Of a DNA stretch of 64,000 nucleotides, positions 27,897-36,397 are shown in pieces. The translations under genes were made by a program, and so were the position numbers. This DNA is from Tsukamurella pseudospumae (GTDB lineage: Bacteria > Actinomycetota > Actinomycetes > Mycobacteriales > Mycobacteriaceae), in NCBI RefSeq assembly GCF_001575205.1, contig NZ_LSRE01000023.1, positions 55,119 to 119,118 of the forward strand, in the 5' to 3' direction. Each line of letters opens with the position of its first letter. Positions within the stretch are counted from its first letter, which is position 1. The notes under the pieces are model-generated. The model had not been told where the DNA came from. It ran no database searches and saw only the letters and a program-made list of their open reading frames with translations.

Positions 27897-27988
27897 GGTG
27901 CACAGCGTATCCGCTCGGGCCCCGCGGGAGGCGCAGTTCCCGCGGGTGTCGCGACGGCGGAACGCCGATGGCTGCCATACTGTCCGGC

Positions 27989-28861
27989 GTGACGTACCGA
28001 ATCGCTCTAGCCACCTCCGCGGCGCAGCCGGACCTCGACGACCGCGGCCAGGAGATCCTCGCCGCCCTGCGCGCTGCAGGCCATGAGGCCGAGGCCGCCG
28101 TGTGGACCGACTCGAGCGTCGACTGGGAGCAGTTCGACGCCGTCGTGATCACGGGTGTGTGGGACTACGCGCAGCGCTACGACGACTTCCTCGGCTGGGC
28201 CTGGCGCGCCGCGGCGCAGTCGCTCGTGCTCAATCCCGAGCCGCTCGTCCGCTGGTACGCCGATAAGCGTTACCTCGCCGACTACGCGTCCGAGGGTCTG
28301 CCGATGGTTCCCGCGCAGTTCATCACCGTGCACGACGCCACGCTCGATCACGACTACCTCGGTGTCGACCACGTCGTCCGGCCCACGATCAGTGGCGGCC
28401 TCGCCGAGGCCTTCCGGTTCGGCCCGGAGGACGGCGCCGCGAGCCGCGCGAAGCTCGAGGAGATCAAGGCGGCGGGTACGTCGGTCATGGTCTTCCCGTA
28501 CGTCGGCGAGGTCGGCAGCGTCTCGCTGGTCTACATCGGCGGCGAGTACAGCCACGCCTTCGGTCGTGACCTGGCCGCCGAGGTGAACGCGGAGCCGGCC
28601 GAGGGGCGCCCCGTCGAGGTGCTGTCCGATGTCGAGCCGACGGCGGCCGAGCGCGAGATCGCCGACGCCGCGCTCAAGCCCATCGACCCCGCCAACCCGC
28701 CGCTGTACGTGCGCGTCGATCTCGTCCGTACCCCGGAGGGTGACCCGCTGATCCTCGAGGTCCAGGTCGTCCAGCCCGACCTGCACCTCGAGCGCGTCGA
28801 GAATGGTGCGGTGAAGTTCGCCGATGCGGTCGTCGCCCGGATCGCCTCGACGAAGGCCTGA
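27989..28861 (+). CDS. ATP-grasp domain protein
   Basis: 290 residues from GTG 27989 (or 297 from ATG 27968). The fold starts with an N-terminal Rossmann-like part (RIALATSAAQPDLDDRGQEI, DAVVITGVWDYAQRYDDFLGWAW), then the ATP-grasp core: WYADKRYLADYASEGLPMVPAQFI, HVVRPTISGGLAEAF, VMVFPYVGEVGSVSLVYIGGEYSHAF and YVRVDLVRTPEGDPLILEVQVVQPDL with the metal-binding acidic residues. Relatives ligate a carboxylate to an amine in small-molecule or peptide synthesis. TACTGT (27978-27983) ends five bases before GTG 27989, making it a likely leaderless start. It stands alone. Confidence 0.85.
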   Translation: MTYRIALATSAAQPDLDDRGQEILAALRAAGHEAEAAVWTDSSVDWEQFDAVVITGVWDYAQRYDDFLGWAWRAAAQSLVLNPEPLVRWYADKRYLADYASEGLPMVPAQFITVHDATLDHDYLGVDHVVRPTISGGLAEAFRFGPEDGAASRAKLEEIKAAGTSVMVFPYVGEVGSVSLVYIGGEYSHAFGRDLAAEVNAEPAEGRPVEVLSDVEPTAAEREIADAALKPIDPANPPLYVRVDLVRTPEGDPLILEVQVVQPDLHLERVENGAVKFADAVVARIASTKA

Positions 28862-28882
28862 CCGGCACCGTCGCACCACGTC

Positions 28883-28917
28883 AGAAGCCTCCGCCCGGAT
28901 ACCGGGCGGGGGCTTCT
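28883..28917 (+). terminator. Hairpin terminator after ATP-grasp gene
   Basis: Arms 28883-28898 and 28902-28917 pair over 16 bp with one T-G wobble around a three-base loop; the tail is TTCC. It separates the ATP-grasp gene from the PadR promoter. Confidence 0.8.
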
Positions 28918-28942
28918 TCCGTTGAGGGGTTGCCAATCGAAC

Positions 28943-28960
28943 TATCGCGATATATCGTGA
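28943..28960. promoter_or_regulatory. Probable PadR operator
   Basis: TATCGCGATATATCGTGA holds two overlapping palindromes, TATCGCGATA (28943-28952) and CGATATATCG (28948-28957). It lies 50 bases before the PadR start in an otherwise GC-rich stretch. AT-rich dyads of this type are usual PadR targets. Confidence 0.6.
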
Positions 28961-29009
28961 ACGCATCGGGTCGCGAAACATGTGGCCCCCTACCGAAAGG
29001 AGTGCCACC

Positions 29010-29771
29010 ATGCGTAGGCACACTCACGATGAGCGCTTCGATGCGCGATTCCGCAACAGCGGCTTCCCGTCCGAGTGCGGCCCCGGAGAGGGTCGTGGAG
29101 AGGGCCGCGGCCGCGGGCGTGGCCGTGGATTCGGCCCGGGCGGGCCGGGTTTCGGTCCCGAGGCCTTCGGACCCGGCGGCCCCGGTTTCGGGCCCGGTGG
29201 GCCCGGACCGTTCGGCCCGGGCGGCCCCGGAGGTCACCGCGGTCGCGGGCGGGGCCGCGGTCGCCGCGGCGTCCAGCGCGGCGACGTCCGGATCGCAGTG
29301 CTCCGGCTCCTGGAGACCGAGCCGATGCACGGCTACCAGATCGTCTCCTCCATCGAGGAGCGCACGGCGGGGGCCTGGAAGCCCAGCCCCGGCGCCATCT
29401 ATCCGACGCTCAGCCAGCTCGAGGACGAGGGGCTGATCACCATCGAGCGCGAGAACGGCCGCAAGGTCGCCACGCTCACCACCACCGGCCGCGAGTACAT
29501 CGAGACCGCACTCGCGGATGCGCCGGATCCGTTCGCGGGCTTCGACGGCGGCTCGGCCGAGCGCGGCCATCTCCGCGAAACGCTGCGCGAGCTGCACGAG
29601 GTCACGCGGCGGGTCGCCCGCACCGGTGATCCCGAGCAGACCGCCGCGGTCGACACCATCCTCGGCGACGCGATCAAGCAGGTCTACCTGCTCCTCGCCG
29701 GCGTGGACCGCACGCCCCCGGCGGCGGCCGACACGGTCACCGAGTCGGCCGATCCGGACGACGAGCAGTAG
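29010..29771 (+). CDS. PadR-family regulator with Gly/Arg-rich N-terminal tail
   Basis: 253 residues. Residues about 22-88 are a low-complexity tail of RGRGRG, GPGGPGFGP and GRGRGRRG repeats. The winged helix follows: RIAVLRLLETEPMHGYQIVSSIEERTAGAWKPSPGAIYPTLSQLEDEGLITIEREN, then the wing NGRKVATLTTTGREYIE. The C-terminal helices mediate dimerisation. AAAGGAG lies seven bases before ATG 29010. The tail is longer than in most PadR proteins and may bind nucleic acid or other partners. An upstream dyad suggests autoregulation. Its 3' end overlaps modC on the other strand by 35 bases. Confidence 0.88.
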   Translation: MRRHTHDERFDARFRNSGFPSECGPGEGRGEGRGRGRGRGFGPGGPGFGPEAFGPGGPGFGPGGPGPFGPGGPGGHRGRGRGRGRRGVQRGDVRIAVLRLLETEPMHGYQIVSSIEERTAGAWKPSPGAIYPTLSQLEDEGLITIERENGRKVATLTTTGREYIETALADAPDPFAGFDGGSAERGHLRETLRELHEVTRRVARTGDPEQTAAVDTILGDAIKQVYLLLAGVDRTPPAAADTVTESADPDDEQ

Positions 29772-30756
29772 TCACCCGGTGCGCGCGGGTCAGATCCGGC
29801 ACCAACCGGACGGGGGCACCGGGATGAATCTCCCGGTGCCGCTCGGCCGGTAGCTCGGCCACCAGGTCGACGGTGCCGTCCGCCCCCGCGGGGGCGACGC
29901 TGCTGGTCACCCGGCAGCGCCCGCCCGCCACACTCACCTCGACGACGGTGCCGGACAGTCCGGTACCGTCGTCGTTCGTGGCGATGAGGTCGAGGTCCGC
30001 CGGCCCGAACACCCACGCCCCGTCGCCGTCCGGCAGCAGGTTCATCCCCGCCAGCCGGGCGGCGAACGGCGTCGCGGGGGAGAGCAGGAGATCGGCGGCG
30101 GGACGCTGATCGGCGATGCGGCCGTCCTCGAGCACGGCCGCCTGGTCGGCGAGGGCCACGACATCGGCCGCATCGTGGGTGATGAGCACACAGGTGCGCC
30201 CCTCGAGCAGGGAGCGCAGAACCGACCGGACCTCCGCCCGGGCGCCCACGTCGAGCGCGGAGAGGGGCTCGTCGAGCAGGAGGACCTTCGGCTCGGCCGC
30301 GAGGGCACGGGCGAGCGCGACCCGCTGCGCCTGGCCGCCGCTGAGCTCGTGCGGGCGCCGGTCCCGCAGGTGCGCCGCGCCGACGGCCTCGAGCCAGTGG
30401 TCCGCCGCGGCCGCCGCGGCCCGGCGGTCCGCGCCCGCGCTGCGCGGCGCGAAGGCCACGTTGGCGTGCACACGCAGGTGCGGGAACAGTCGTGCGGTCT
30501 GGCCCAGCAGCGCCACTTTCCGACGGTGCGCCGGAACCCACCGCCCGGCACCGCCGAAGACGGTCTCCCCGGCGACGACGACGCGGCCGGAGTCCGGCCG
30601 GACCAGCCCCGCCACGGCGTCGGCGACGGTCGACTTCCCGGTCCCGTTGGGGCCGAGGAGGGCGAGGGTCTCGCCGTCGGGCACCGTGAACCGGGCGTCG
30701 ACGCCGCGCTCGCGCACCTCGACGTCGAGGTGCAGGCCAGGGGTCACGTCCGCCAT
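29737..30756 (-). CDS. modC: Molybdate ABC transporter ATP-binding protein
   Basis: 339 residues. Walker [13 protein letters not shown]-loop [14 protein letters not shown], signature [17 protein letters not shown], Walker [13 protein letters not shown] and switch LITHDAADV are all present. The C-terminal third (about residues 240-330) is a single TOBE-like domain ([24 protein letters not shown]). The start overlaps modB by 13 bases, the usual coupled order modA-modB-modC. The enzyme powers molybdate (or tungstate) uptake for Moco synthesis. M. tuberculosis modC is Rv1859. Confidence 0.93.
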   Translation of the reverse strand: MADVTPGLHLDVEVRERGVDARFTVPDGETLALLGPNGTGKSTVADAVAGLVRPDSGRVVVAGETVFGGAGRWVPAHRRKVALLGQTARLFPHLRVHANVAFAPRSAGADRRAAAAAADHWLEAVGAAHLRDRRPHELSGGQAQRVALARALAAEPKVLLLDEPLSALDVGARAEVRSVLRSLLEGRTCVLITHDAADVVALADQAAVLEDGRIADQRPAADLLLSPATPFAARLAGMNLLPDGDGAWVFGPADLDLIATNDDGTGLSGTVVEVSVAGGRCRVTSSVAPAGADGTVDLVAELPAERHREIHPGAPVRLVPDLTRAHRVTTARRPDRPTR

Positions 30757-31550
30757 GCGCGCACCCCGTACACCGCCGAGACGATCACCGCGGCTGCGGC
30801 CAGCAGGACCAGCGACAGCGCCACCGCCGCCTGCGGATCGGTCTCGTTGCGCAGGTAGATCTCGAGCGGCAGCGTGCGGGTGGTGCCCGCGAGCGAGCCG
30901 GCGAAGGTGAGGGTCGCGCCGAACTCGCCGAGCGCCCGCGCGAAGGTCAGCACCACGCCGGAGGCGATGGACGGCAGCACCAGGGGGAGGGTGATGCGGC
31001 GCAGCACGATCGACGGCGAGGCGCCCAGGGTCGCGGCGGTCCGCTCGTAGTCCGTGCCGAGGGTGCGCAGCGCGCCCTCCACGGCGAGCACGAGGAACGG
31101 CAGTGCGACGAAGGCCTGCGCCAGGACCACGGCCACCGTCGTGAATGCGATGTGCCCGCCGATCCCGCCGTACTGGCCCACCAGGCCCCGCCGGCCGAAG
31201 GCGTAGAGCAGCGCGATGCCGCCGACCACCGGGGGCAGCACCAGCGGCAGCAGCACCAGCGGTCGCAGGACCCCGACGAACCGGGATCGGCTGCGCGCGA
31301 GGATCACCCCGAGCGGGACGCCCAGCACGATGCACAGCAGCGTCGCCGCGAACGAGGTCTGCAGGGACAGGACCAGCGCGGTCCGGGAATCCTCCGAGGT
31401 GACGAGGTCCCCGAACCGCGGCCAGTCGACCTTCGCCACGATGCCGATCAGGGGCACGAGGACGAAAGCCGCGCCGAGCGCGGCGGGGACGACGATCCAG
31501 CGGGGGAACGCCCTGTCGGCGCCGGGGGCGGAGCGAGCGGGCCGGTTCAG
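30744..31550 (-). CDS. modB: Molybdate ABC transporter permease
   Basis: 268 residues with six membrane segments. The permease signature loop reads [32 protein letters not shown], and [19 protein letters not shown] is typical of ModB. No ATG, GTG or TTG occurs near the expected N-terminus. CTG 31550-31548, overlapping the modA stop as CTGA, gives [26 protein letters not shown], and I recall the LPRW...PA segment in the Rv1858 protein. The nearest GTG (31457) would delete most of the first membrane segment. I therefore annotate CTG, but the start needs protein data. Confidence 0.88.
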   Translation of the reverse strand: MNRPARSAPGADRAFPRWIVVPAALGAAFVLVPLIGIVAKVDWPRFGDLVTSEDSRTALVLSLQTSFAATLLCIVLGVPLGVILARSRSRFVGVLRPLVLLPLVLPPVVGGIALLYAFGRRGLVGQYGGIGGHIAFTTVAVVLAQAFVALPFLVLAVEGALRTLGTDYERTAATLGASPSIVLRRITLPLVLPSIASGVVLTFARALGEFGATLTFAGSLAGTTRTLPLEIYLRNETDPQAAVALSLVLLAAAAVIVSAVYGVRAWRT

Positions 31551-32329
31551 CTGGGCGCCCCGAAGCCGGCCGCCGTCAGGGCCGCCCGGCCCTCGGGGCC
31601 ACGGACGAACTCGACGAACTCCTTCGCGCCCGCGGTGTTCTTGGCGGCCGTCAGCGGCGCGATCGGATAGACGTTGACGGCACCGTCGGCCTGCGGGAAG
31701 TCGACGGACCCGACGGCGCCGTTGGTCCCCTTGACGTCCGTCTTGTAGACCAGGCCCGCGTCGGCCTGGCCGTGCCGGACCTTGGCGAGCACGCTCGAGA
31801 CGGAGTCCTCCTCGCTGACGGGATGCAGGGTCACGTCGGCGGCCTTGGTCACCTTGGCGGTGGCCGTGCCGCACGGCACGGGCTGCGCGCACACCACGAC
31901 GCTGACGTCGGGCTTGGCGAGGTCGGCGAGCGCGGTGATGCGCTTCGGGTTGCCGGGGGCGGTGGCGATGGTGAGGACGTTGGTGGCGAAGGGCTGCGGG
32001 TCGGTGACCAGCGACGCCGTCTTGGCCTTGTCCATGGTGGGGGTGTCGGCCGTGGCGAAGACATCGGCGGGCGCGCCCTGCGTGAGCTGCGCGAGCAGCC
32101 CCGACGAGCCGCCGAAGGAGAACTTGACCGTGGTCCCGGGGTGCTTCGCGCCGAACTCGGAGCCCAGCTTCTCGAAGGTGACCTGCAGGCTGGCTGCGGC
32201 GTAGACGATCACGGTGCCGCCCGACCCGGCCGCGGCGGACGAGGGAGAGGAGGCGCCGTCGCCCGATGTCGAGCAGGCGGCGAGGCTCGCGGCGAGCACC
32301 GCGGCGGTCAGAAGTCGTGTGGCGCGCAT
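31547..32329 (-). CDS. modA: Molybdate-binding lipoprotein
   Basis: 260 residues. A lipobox LAAC (Cys 19) ends the signal peptide and a Ser/Gly linker follows. The binding domain has the ModA signature: [69 protein letters not shown] and [12 protein letters not shown]. It captures molybdate or tungstate outside the membrane and hands it to ModB. GGGAGA precedes ATG 32329. It is the first gene of the operon; only 50 bases separate it from the divergent thioesterase, so there is no room for a Moco riboswitch. Confidence 0.94.
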   Translation of the reverse strand: MRATRLLTAAVLAASLAACSTSGDGASSPSSAAAGSGGTVIVYAAASLQVTFEKLGSEFGAKHPGTTVKFSFGGSSGLLAQLTQGAPADVFATADTPTMDKAKTASLVTDPQPFATNVLTIATAPGNPKRITALADLAKPDVSVVVCAQPVPCGTATAKVTKAADVTLHPVSEEDSVSSVLAKVRHGQADAGLVYKTDVKGTNGAVGSVDFPQADGAVNVYPIAPLTAAKNTAGAKEFVEFVRGPEGRAALTAAGFGAPS

Positions 32330-32379
32330 CGCGTCTCCCGGTGACAGGGGTTCAGTGGGTCGTGGTCGACAATAGCCCC

Positions 32380-32820
32380 ATGAACAATCACGAGGTACTG
32401 GTCCCGATGCGGTGGTCGGACATGGATGCGTTGCAGCACATCAACAACGTGTCGATGCTGCGACTGCTGGAGGAGGCGCGCATCCGGTTCATGATGCGAT
32501 TCGGCTCCGGACCGGACTCGGGTCGGGTCACGATGTTCGTCGCGCACCAGGAGATCGACTACGTCCGCCCGCTGCTGTACTCGCAGGAGCCCGTGCGGAT
32601 CCTCATGCGCGTCACCAGGATCGGCGGGTCGGGCTTCGACATCGGCTACGAGGTGCTCGGTGCGGACGGCGAGACCGCCGCGTTGTCGGAGGCGTCCATG
32701 GTCGTGGTCGACGGTGCCGCGTCCGGCCGCCCCGCCCCGATCCCGGACGCGCTGCGCGCGCAGCTCGAGGAGCTCCTCGGCGAGCCCGTGCCCTTCCGCC
32801 GGCGCCGCGAGAGCGTGTAG
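32380..32820 (+). CDS. 4HBT-family acyl-CoA thioesterase
   Basis: 146 residues. The hotdog motif PMRWSDMDALQHINNVSMLRLLEEARIRFM holds the catalytic-type aspartate of the 4-hydroxybenzoyl-CoA thioesterase family, and the rest (EIDYVRPLLYSQEPVRILMRVTRIGGSGFDIGYEVLG) completes the fold. The substrate is probably a medium or long acyl-CoA. GACAAT ends six bases before ATG 32380, a possible SD-less start. It is divergent from modA. Confidence 0.9.
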   Translation: MNNHEVLVPMRWSDMDALQHINNVSMLRLLEEARIRFMMRFGSGPDSGRVTMFVAHQEIDYVRPLLYSQEPVRILMRVTRIGGSGFDIGYEVLGADGETAALSEASMVVVDGAASGRPAPIPDALRAQLEELLGEPVPFRRRRESV

Positions 32821-32828
32821 CCGCCGCG

Positions 32829-33356
32829 TTACCCGGTGCGTTCCGGCCGGACCATCGCCGCGAGGTAGCGGCGCGTCATGACCGCCTGCAGGAGGCGGCC
32901 GACGGGCGCGCCCAGCCGGGTGTACCAACGCCCGGGGCGGGAGAATGCGCTCACGACGGCGACCACGGCACCGTCGGGCCGCAGTTCGACGGAGAAGAGC
33001 TCCTCGCCGCTCTCGGGGTGCCCCGGCAGCGTGCCGTAGGCGAAGCCGGCCCGGCCGGGCTCGTCGACGACGTAGATCACGCGGCAGGGGATGCGGATGG
33101 GGCCGAACAGCGGCGTGGTCATCACCATGACGGTGTCCGCCTCGGCGCGCGGCGTGCTCGCCCGGACCCGCAGCCCGGCTCCGCGCTGCATGCCGTAGGC
33201 GAGGATCGACTCCTGCACCCCGGCGAAGTCCTCGGGACCGTGGCCCACGATGCGTTCCGCGCGGAAGGCGTGCGCGTCGCCGGGCGGGGTGCCCCGCGTC
33301 GCCCCCACCTCGGGGTAGGTGAACGGGGCCCGCGCCAGTGCCTCCAGGTCCGTCAT
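32829..33356 (-). CDS. DUF1990 protein
   Basis: 175 residues. PFTYPEVGATRG at the N-terminus and YGTLPGHPESGEELFSVELRPDGAVVAVVSAFSRPGRWYTRLGAPVGRLLQAVMTRRYLAAM at the C-terminus are the two hallmarks of DUF1990, a family with a lipocalin/SRPBCC-like appearance and unknown role. TACCGT (33370-33365) ends eight bases before ATG 33356, so it may be leaderless. It converges with the thioesterase gene. Confidence 0.85.
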   Translation of the reverse strand: MTDLEALARAPFTYPEVGATRGTPPGDAHAFRAERIVGHGPEDFAGVQESILAYGMQRGAGLRVRASTPRAEADTVMVMTTPLFGPIRIPCRVIYVVDEPGRAGFAYGTLPGHPESGEELFSVELRPDGAVVAVVSAFSRPGRWYTRLGAPVGRLLQAVMTRRYLAAMVRPERTG

Positions 33357-33397
33357 ACCGCCCGACGGTACGCCGTCGTCCCGGGCCGGACGGGCGG

Positions 33398-34246
33398 TCA
33401 CCGTCGGGCCAGGCGGGCCGCGGCGACGGCCCCGACGACCCCGGACGCGATCACCGCGATGCCGTGCCAGCCCGTGAGCGTGACGGACTCCTGCAGCACG
33501 ACCGCGCCGAGGACGGCGGCGCAGACCGGCTCGGCGAGGGTGATCGCGGGCAGCGACGCCGAGATCGGCGCGGGCTGGAAGGCCCGCTGCTGCAGGTACA
33601 TCGCGCCGATCCCGCACAGCACCAGCACGTAGAGCCGCCAGTCGGTGAGCAGCCGGACGGTGTTCGCGAGGAACTCCGCGTGCTCGTAGGACGTGAGCAC
33701 CGGCTTGGTGAGCACCGTCGCGACGCCGAACAGCGCGCCGGCGGCGACGCCGAAGGACAGAGCCCGCGCCGACCCGGGCAGCGTTCGGACCAGCCCGACC
33801 CCCGTCGTGGCCACCGCGACGACTCCCACCACGACGAGCGCGGGCAGCCACGTGGCGCCCGGGGCGTCGGGGACGCCGTCGGTGGGGCGGCCCGCGACGA
33901 GGAACGCCGCCAGCGCCACCGCGAGGACTGCGGCCCACGTCCATTCCCGGACCGTGACCCGGGTGTGGTTGAGCAGCGCCGAGATCGGCAGCGCGAACAG
34001 CAGCGCCGCCACGATGAGCGGCTGCACCACCAGCACCGGGCCCAGCGCCAGCGCCCAGGCCTGGAAGGCGTAGCCGCCGAGGTCGCCCACGAGGCCCAGC
34101 CACCAGCGGGGCCGGCGGATCAGCTCCGCGATGAGCGATGCGTCCTCGTGGACCCCGGCCGCCTCGACCTGCTGGGCGGCGGATCCGCACGCGAACAGGA
34201 AGGCGGCGACGAGGGCGAGCAGGATCGAGGCGGCGGTGGCGGACAC
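33398..34246 (-). CDS. DMT-superfamily membrane transporter
   Basis: 282 residues with nine or ten hydrophobic segments. The start ASILLALVAAFLFACGSAAQQVEA and the central WLGLVGDLGGYAFQAWALALGPVLVVQPLIVAALLFALPI resemble the DMT branch near NIPA/EamA proteins. The substrate is unknown. GTG 34246 has TAGATT (34258-34253) six bases upstream and no SD. It lies 41 bases before the DUF1990 gene on the same strand and divergent from the SRPBCC gene. Confidence 0.82.
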   Translation of the reverse strand: MSATAASILLALVAAFLFACGSAAQQVEAAGVHEDASLIAELIRRPRWWLGLVGDLGGYAFQAWALALGPVLVVQPLIVAALLFALPISALLNHTRVTVREWTWAAVLAVALAAFLVAGRPTDGVPDAPGATWLPALVVVGVVAVATTGVGLVRTLPGSARALSFGVAAGALFGVATVLTKPVLTSYEHAEFLANTVRLLTDWRLYVLVLCGIGAMYLQQRAFQPAPISASLPAITLAEPVCAAVLGAVVLQESVTLTGWHGIAVIASGVVGAVAAARLARR

Positions 34247-34327
34247 GCGTGAAATCTACGCTCGTCGTGGGGTGCGACCGCACACGCGCTAAGTTCGGAT
34301 TCAACATCTGCGGCTGAAGGAGTGAGT

Positions 34328-34759
34328 GTGGCGAAGGTCGAGAGCCGGATCGAGATTCCGCTTCCCCCGGACACGGCGTGGGAGAAGGCTGCGGACCTCG
34401 AGACGCTCCCGCAGTGGGTGACCCTGCACGACGGCTGGCGCGGCCCGCTGCCCGAGCTCGCGCAGGGGGCGCGCATCGCCTGCGTGCTCAAGGCGAAGAA
34501 CTTCCGCAACCGCGTCGAGTGGGTCATCACCGAGTACGACCCGCCGCGGCGGCTGGTGCTCGACGGCAAGGGCGTGGCGGGTACGAAGTACAAGCTCACC
34601 GTGAGCATCGCGCCGTCCGGCGCTGGGTCGACGGTGGCCCTGCGCGCCGACCTCGGCGGCGCGCCCCTGTTCGGGCCGATCGGGGCGACGGTGGCGCGGG
34701 CACTCAAGGGAGACATCGAGGAATCGCTGCAGCGGTTCCAGCGGATGTTCGCCGAGTAG
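34328..34759 (+). CDS. SRPBCC-family protein
   Basis: 143 residues. The START/SRPBCC fold is visible from MAKVESRIEIPLPPDTAWEKAADLETLPQWVTLHDGWRGPLPELAQGARIACVL to the C-terminal helix GATVARALKGDIEESLQRFQRMFAE, which lines the hydrophobic pocket. Start: GAAGGAG (34316-34322) covers GTG 34322, so GTG 34328, five bases further, must be used. It is the first of two co-directional genes, with the HAD phosphatase 34 bases on. Ligand unknown. Confidence 0.85.
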   Translation: MAKVESRIEIPLPPDTAWEKAADLETLPQWVTLHDGWRGPLPELAQGARIACVLKAKNFRNRVEWVITEYDPPRRLVLDGKGVAGTKYKLTVSIAPSGAGSTVALRADLGGAPLFGPIGATVARALKGDIEESLQRFQRMFAE

Positions 34760-34793
34760 TAGGCGGAGCGAGGGCGACGGAGAGGACGAGCGC

Positions 34794-35600
34794 GTGGAGC
34801 TCACGGACCTGGTCGGTGCCGCAGTCCGCGGCGGCCTGAGCTGGGGTTCCGACACGCTCGCCCGGCTGCGGCAGCGTGCGGGCATGGACGGTCCGCGCCC
34901 GTGCGACGCCCTGATCCTCGACGTCGACGACACGCTGGTCGACACGTCCGCGGCGATGCGTGCGGCTGCCCGTGCCGCCGCGCTGGAGGTGTGGCCCGAG
35001 TCGGGCGCCGCGGCGCGAGAGGCCTTCGCGGAGCATTTCCTCAGCGACCCGCGCGGCATCTTCGACCGGTACACCGCCGGGGAACTGCGGTTCCACGAGA
35101 TGCGCAAGGCCCGGATCGAGGCCGCGGCGCAGGACCTCGGGCTGCTGTGGGAGCCACGGCGCTACCGCCGGTACTGCAGCGGTTTCGATCCGGCGTTCGC
35201 GGCGGCGCAGCGGCTCTTCCCGGACGCGATGCCGGCGGTGCAGGCCGCGGAGCGGTGGGGGATCACCGTGGTGCTCCTCACGAACTCGTCGACGGCCGCC
35301 ACCCGGATGAAGCTCCAGGTACTGGGCGTATCCGATCGATTCCCGCACGTCGTCACCACCGACACCCTGGGGATCGGCAAACCCGACCCCGCGGTGTTCC
35401 TGCACGCGTGCGAGCTCGCGGGTGCGGCGCCCGAGGACTGCATCGCCGTGGGTGACAGCTACGCGAACGACGTGGCCGCCGCGCGGGACGCGGGGCTGCG
35501 GGCGCTGTGGCTCGACAGGACCGGCACAGGCGTCGGCGGCGAGCCGCCCGCGATTCGGTCCCTGGCCGAGCTACCTGCGGCGTTGACCCGGGCGGTCTGA
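34794..35600 (+). CDS. HAD-superfamily hydrolase
   Basis: 268 residues. All four HAD motifs are present: I DALILDVDDTLVDTS (nucleophile and acid Asp), II VVLLTNSSTAATR, III KPDPAVFLHACELAG with its Lys, IV CIAVGDSYANDVAAARDAG. A helical cap occupies about residues 55-130. The N-terminal 35 residues before motif I are amphipathic and not part of the domain. Probable phosphatase for a small metabolite. GTG 34794. Confidence 0.9.
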   Translation: MELTDLVGAAVRGGLSWGSDTLARLRQRAGMDGPRPCDALILDVDDTLVDTSAAMRAAARAAALEVWPESGAAAREAFAEHFLSDPRGIFDRYTAGELRFHEMRKARIEAAAQDLGLLWEPRRYRRYCSGFDPAFAAAQRLFPDAMPAVQAAERWGITVVLLTNSSTAATRMKLQVLGVSDRFPHVVTTDTLGIGKPDPAVFLHACELAGAAPEDCIAVGDSYANDVAAARDAGLRALWLDRTGTGVGGEPPAIRSLAELPAALTRAV

Positions 35601-35661
35601 TCCCGAGAGTTCGCGCGGGCGTCGAGGACGGTTACCGAAGCGTCGAAGGCGTTTGCGGCGT

Positions 35662-35769
35662 CTACTTCCGTGGTGAGTCGTCCTTGAGGACGCGGTACAC
35701 GGCGTAGCCGGCGAACCACAGTGTGGCCACGACGCAGAGGCCGAACAAGACGTCGAAGAAGATCACCAT
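35662..35769 (-). CDS. 35-residue single-span membrane protein
   Basis: MVIFFDVLFGLCVVATLWFAGYAVYRVLKDDSPRK: one hydrophobic span (about residues 3-27) and a basic tail. It is divergent from the TetR gene. A TATCGT -10 (35816-35811) and an operator copy (35786-35801) precede it, which makes expression under TetR control plausible. There is no strong SD. The regulated-promoter context is the main reason to believe it is real. Confidence 0.5.
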   Translation of the reverse strand: MVIFFDVLFGLCVVATLWFAGYAVYRVLKDDSPRK

Positions 35770-35785
35770 CGTCGATTCACCGTCA

Positions 35786-35833
35786 CTCTCCACATGGAGA
35801 GGAAGGTAGCACGATAGCCTCTCCATGTGGAGA
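35786..35833. promoter_or_regulatory. Divergent promoters with two TetR operator copies
   Basis: CTCTCCACATGGAGAG (35786-35801) and CTCTCCATGTGGAGA (35819-35833) are near-perfect dyads in mirrored order. Between them lie -10 boxes TAGCCT (35815-35820, plus) and TATCGT (35816-35811, minus). Each operator overlaps one predicted transcription start. Confidence 0.7.
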
Positions 35834-36321
35834 ACTCGTCGCGCGAGGTGTTGTTGATCGCCGGTCTGGACCTGCTCGGCGAGTGTGGGTTCACAGGGTG
35901 GTCGATGCGCAGGGTCGAGGATGCCGCCGGCGTGCCCCACGGGACCGCGAGGCACCACTTCTCGAATCAGCGCGGCCTCATCTTCGCGATGGTGCGCCAC
36001 CTCCTGAGCGTCGATCAGCCCGCAGAGAACGAGACTCCACACCAGCAGATCACGCGGTGGCTGGGTGTCGAATCAGGGTGGACCAGAGCCAGGTACGAGC
36101 TGATCGTCGCTTCGTTCCATGACGAGGAACTGGCGCGCGAGCTTGTCGGCGCTCGAGATCGGCTGGTGAGTGTCCTCGTGAGCCGTGGAATGGCCCGCGA
36201 CGACGCTGCCTGTGTGGCAGCCTCGCTGGACGGTCTCGTGCTCGATGCGGTCCTGCGTCGCAGCCCGGCCGAGTCGGTGGACGCGGAGGCACTGATCGCG
36301 AAGTGGCAGCCGGCGCAGTAG
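35827..36321 (+). CDS. TetR-family regulator
   Basis: 164 residues. HTH: REVLLIAGLDLLGECGFTGWSMRRVEDAAGVPHGTARHHFSNQRGLIFAMVRHLL. The ligand-binding half is short (about residues 60-160), at the low end for the family. GTG 35827 lies inside the second operator dyad, six bases after TAGCCT, so the message is probably leaderless and shut off by its own product. The divergent 35-residue membrane protein is the likely co-regulated target. Confidence 0.87.
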   Translation: MENSSREVLLIAGLDLLGECGFTGWSMRRVEDAAGVPHGTARHHFSNQRGLIFAMVRHLLSVDQPAENETPHQQITRWLGVESGWTRARYELIVASFHDEELARELVGARDRLVSVLVSRGMARDDAACVAASLDGLVLDAVLRRSPAESVDAEALIAKWQPAQ

Positions 36322-36397
36322 CGGCGCGCCATGCGTCAGATGCCCCGATCGCAGCCGGTCGTCCGACTTGTCGGACGCTCGTGTTAGAACTGCGCAC

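Noticed and set aside
29080..29275. CRISPR-like or satellite repeat in GC-rich stretch
   Set aside because: The repeats are in-frame RGRG/GPGG codons of the PadR tail, irregular in length, without spacers.
32330..32379. Moco riboswitch before modA
   Set aside because: Only 50 bases separate modA from the divergent thioesterase, too short, and no conserved stem pattern is visible.
35601..35661. tRNA or other structured RNA in the gap before the small membrane gene
   Set aside because: No cloverleaf, no CCA context; plain intergenic sequence.
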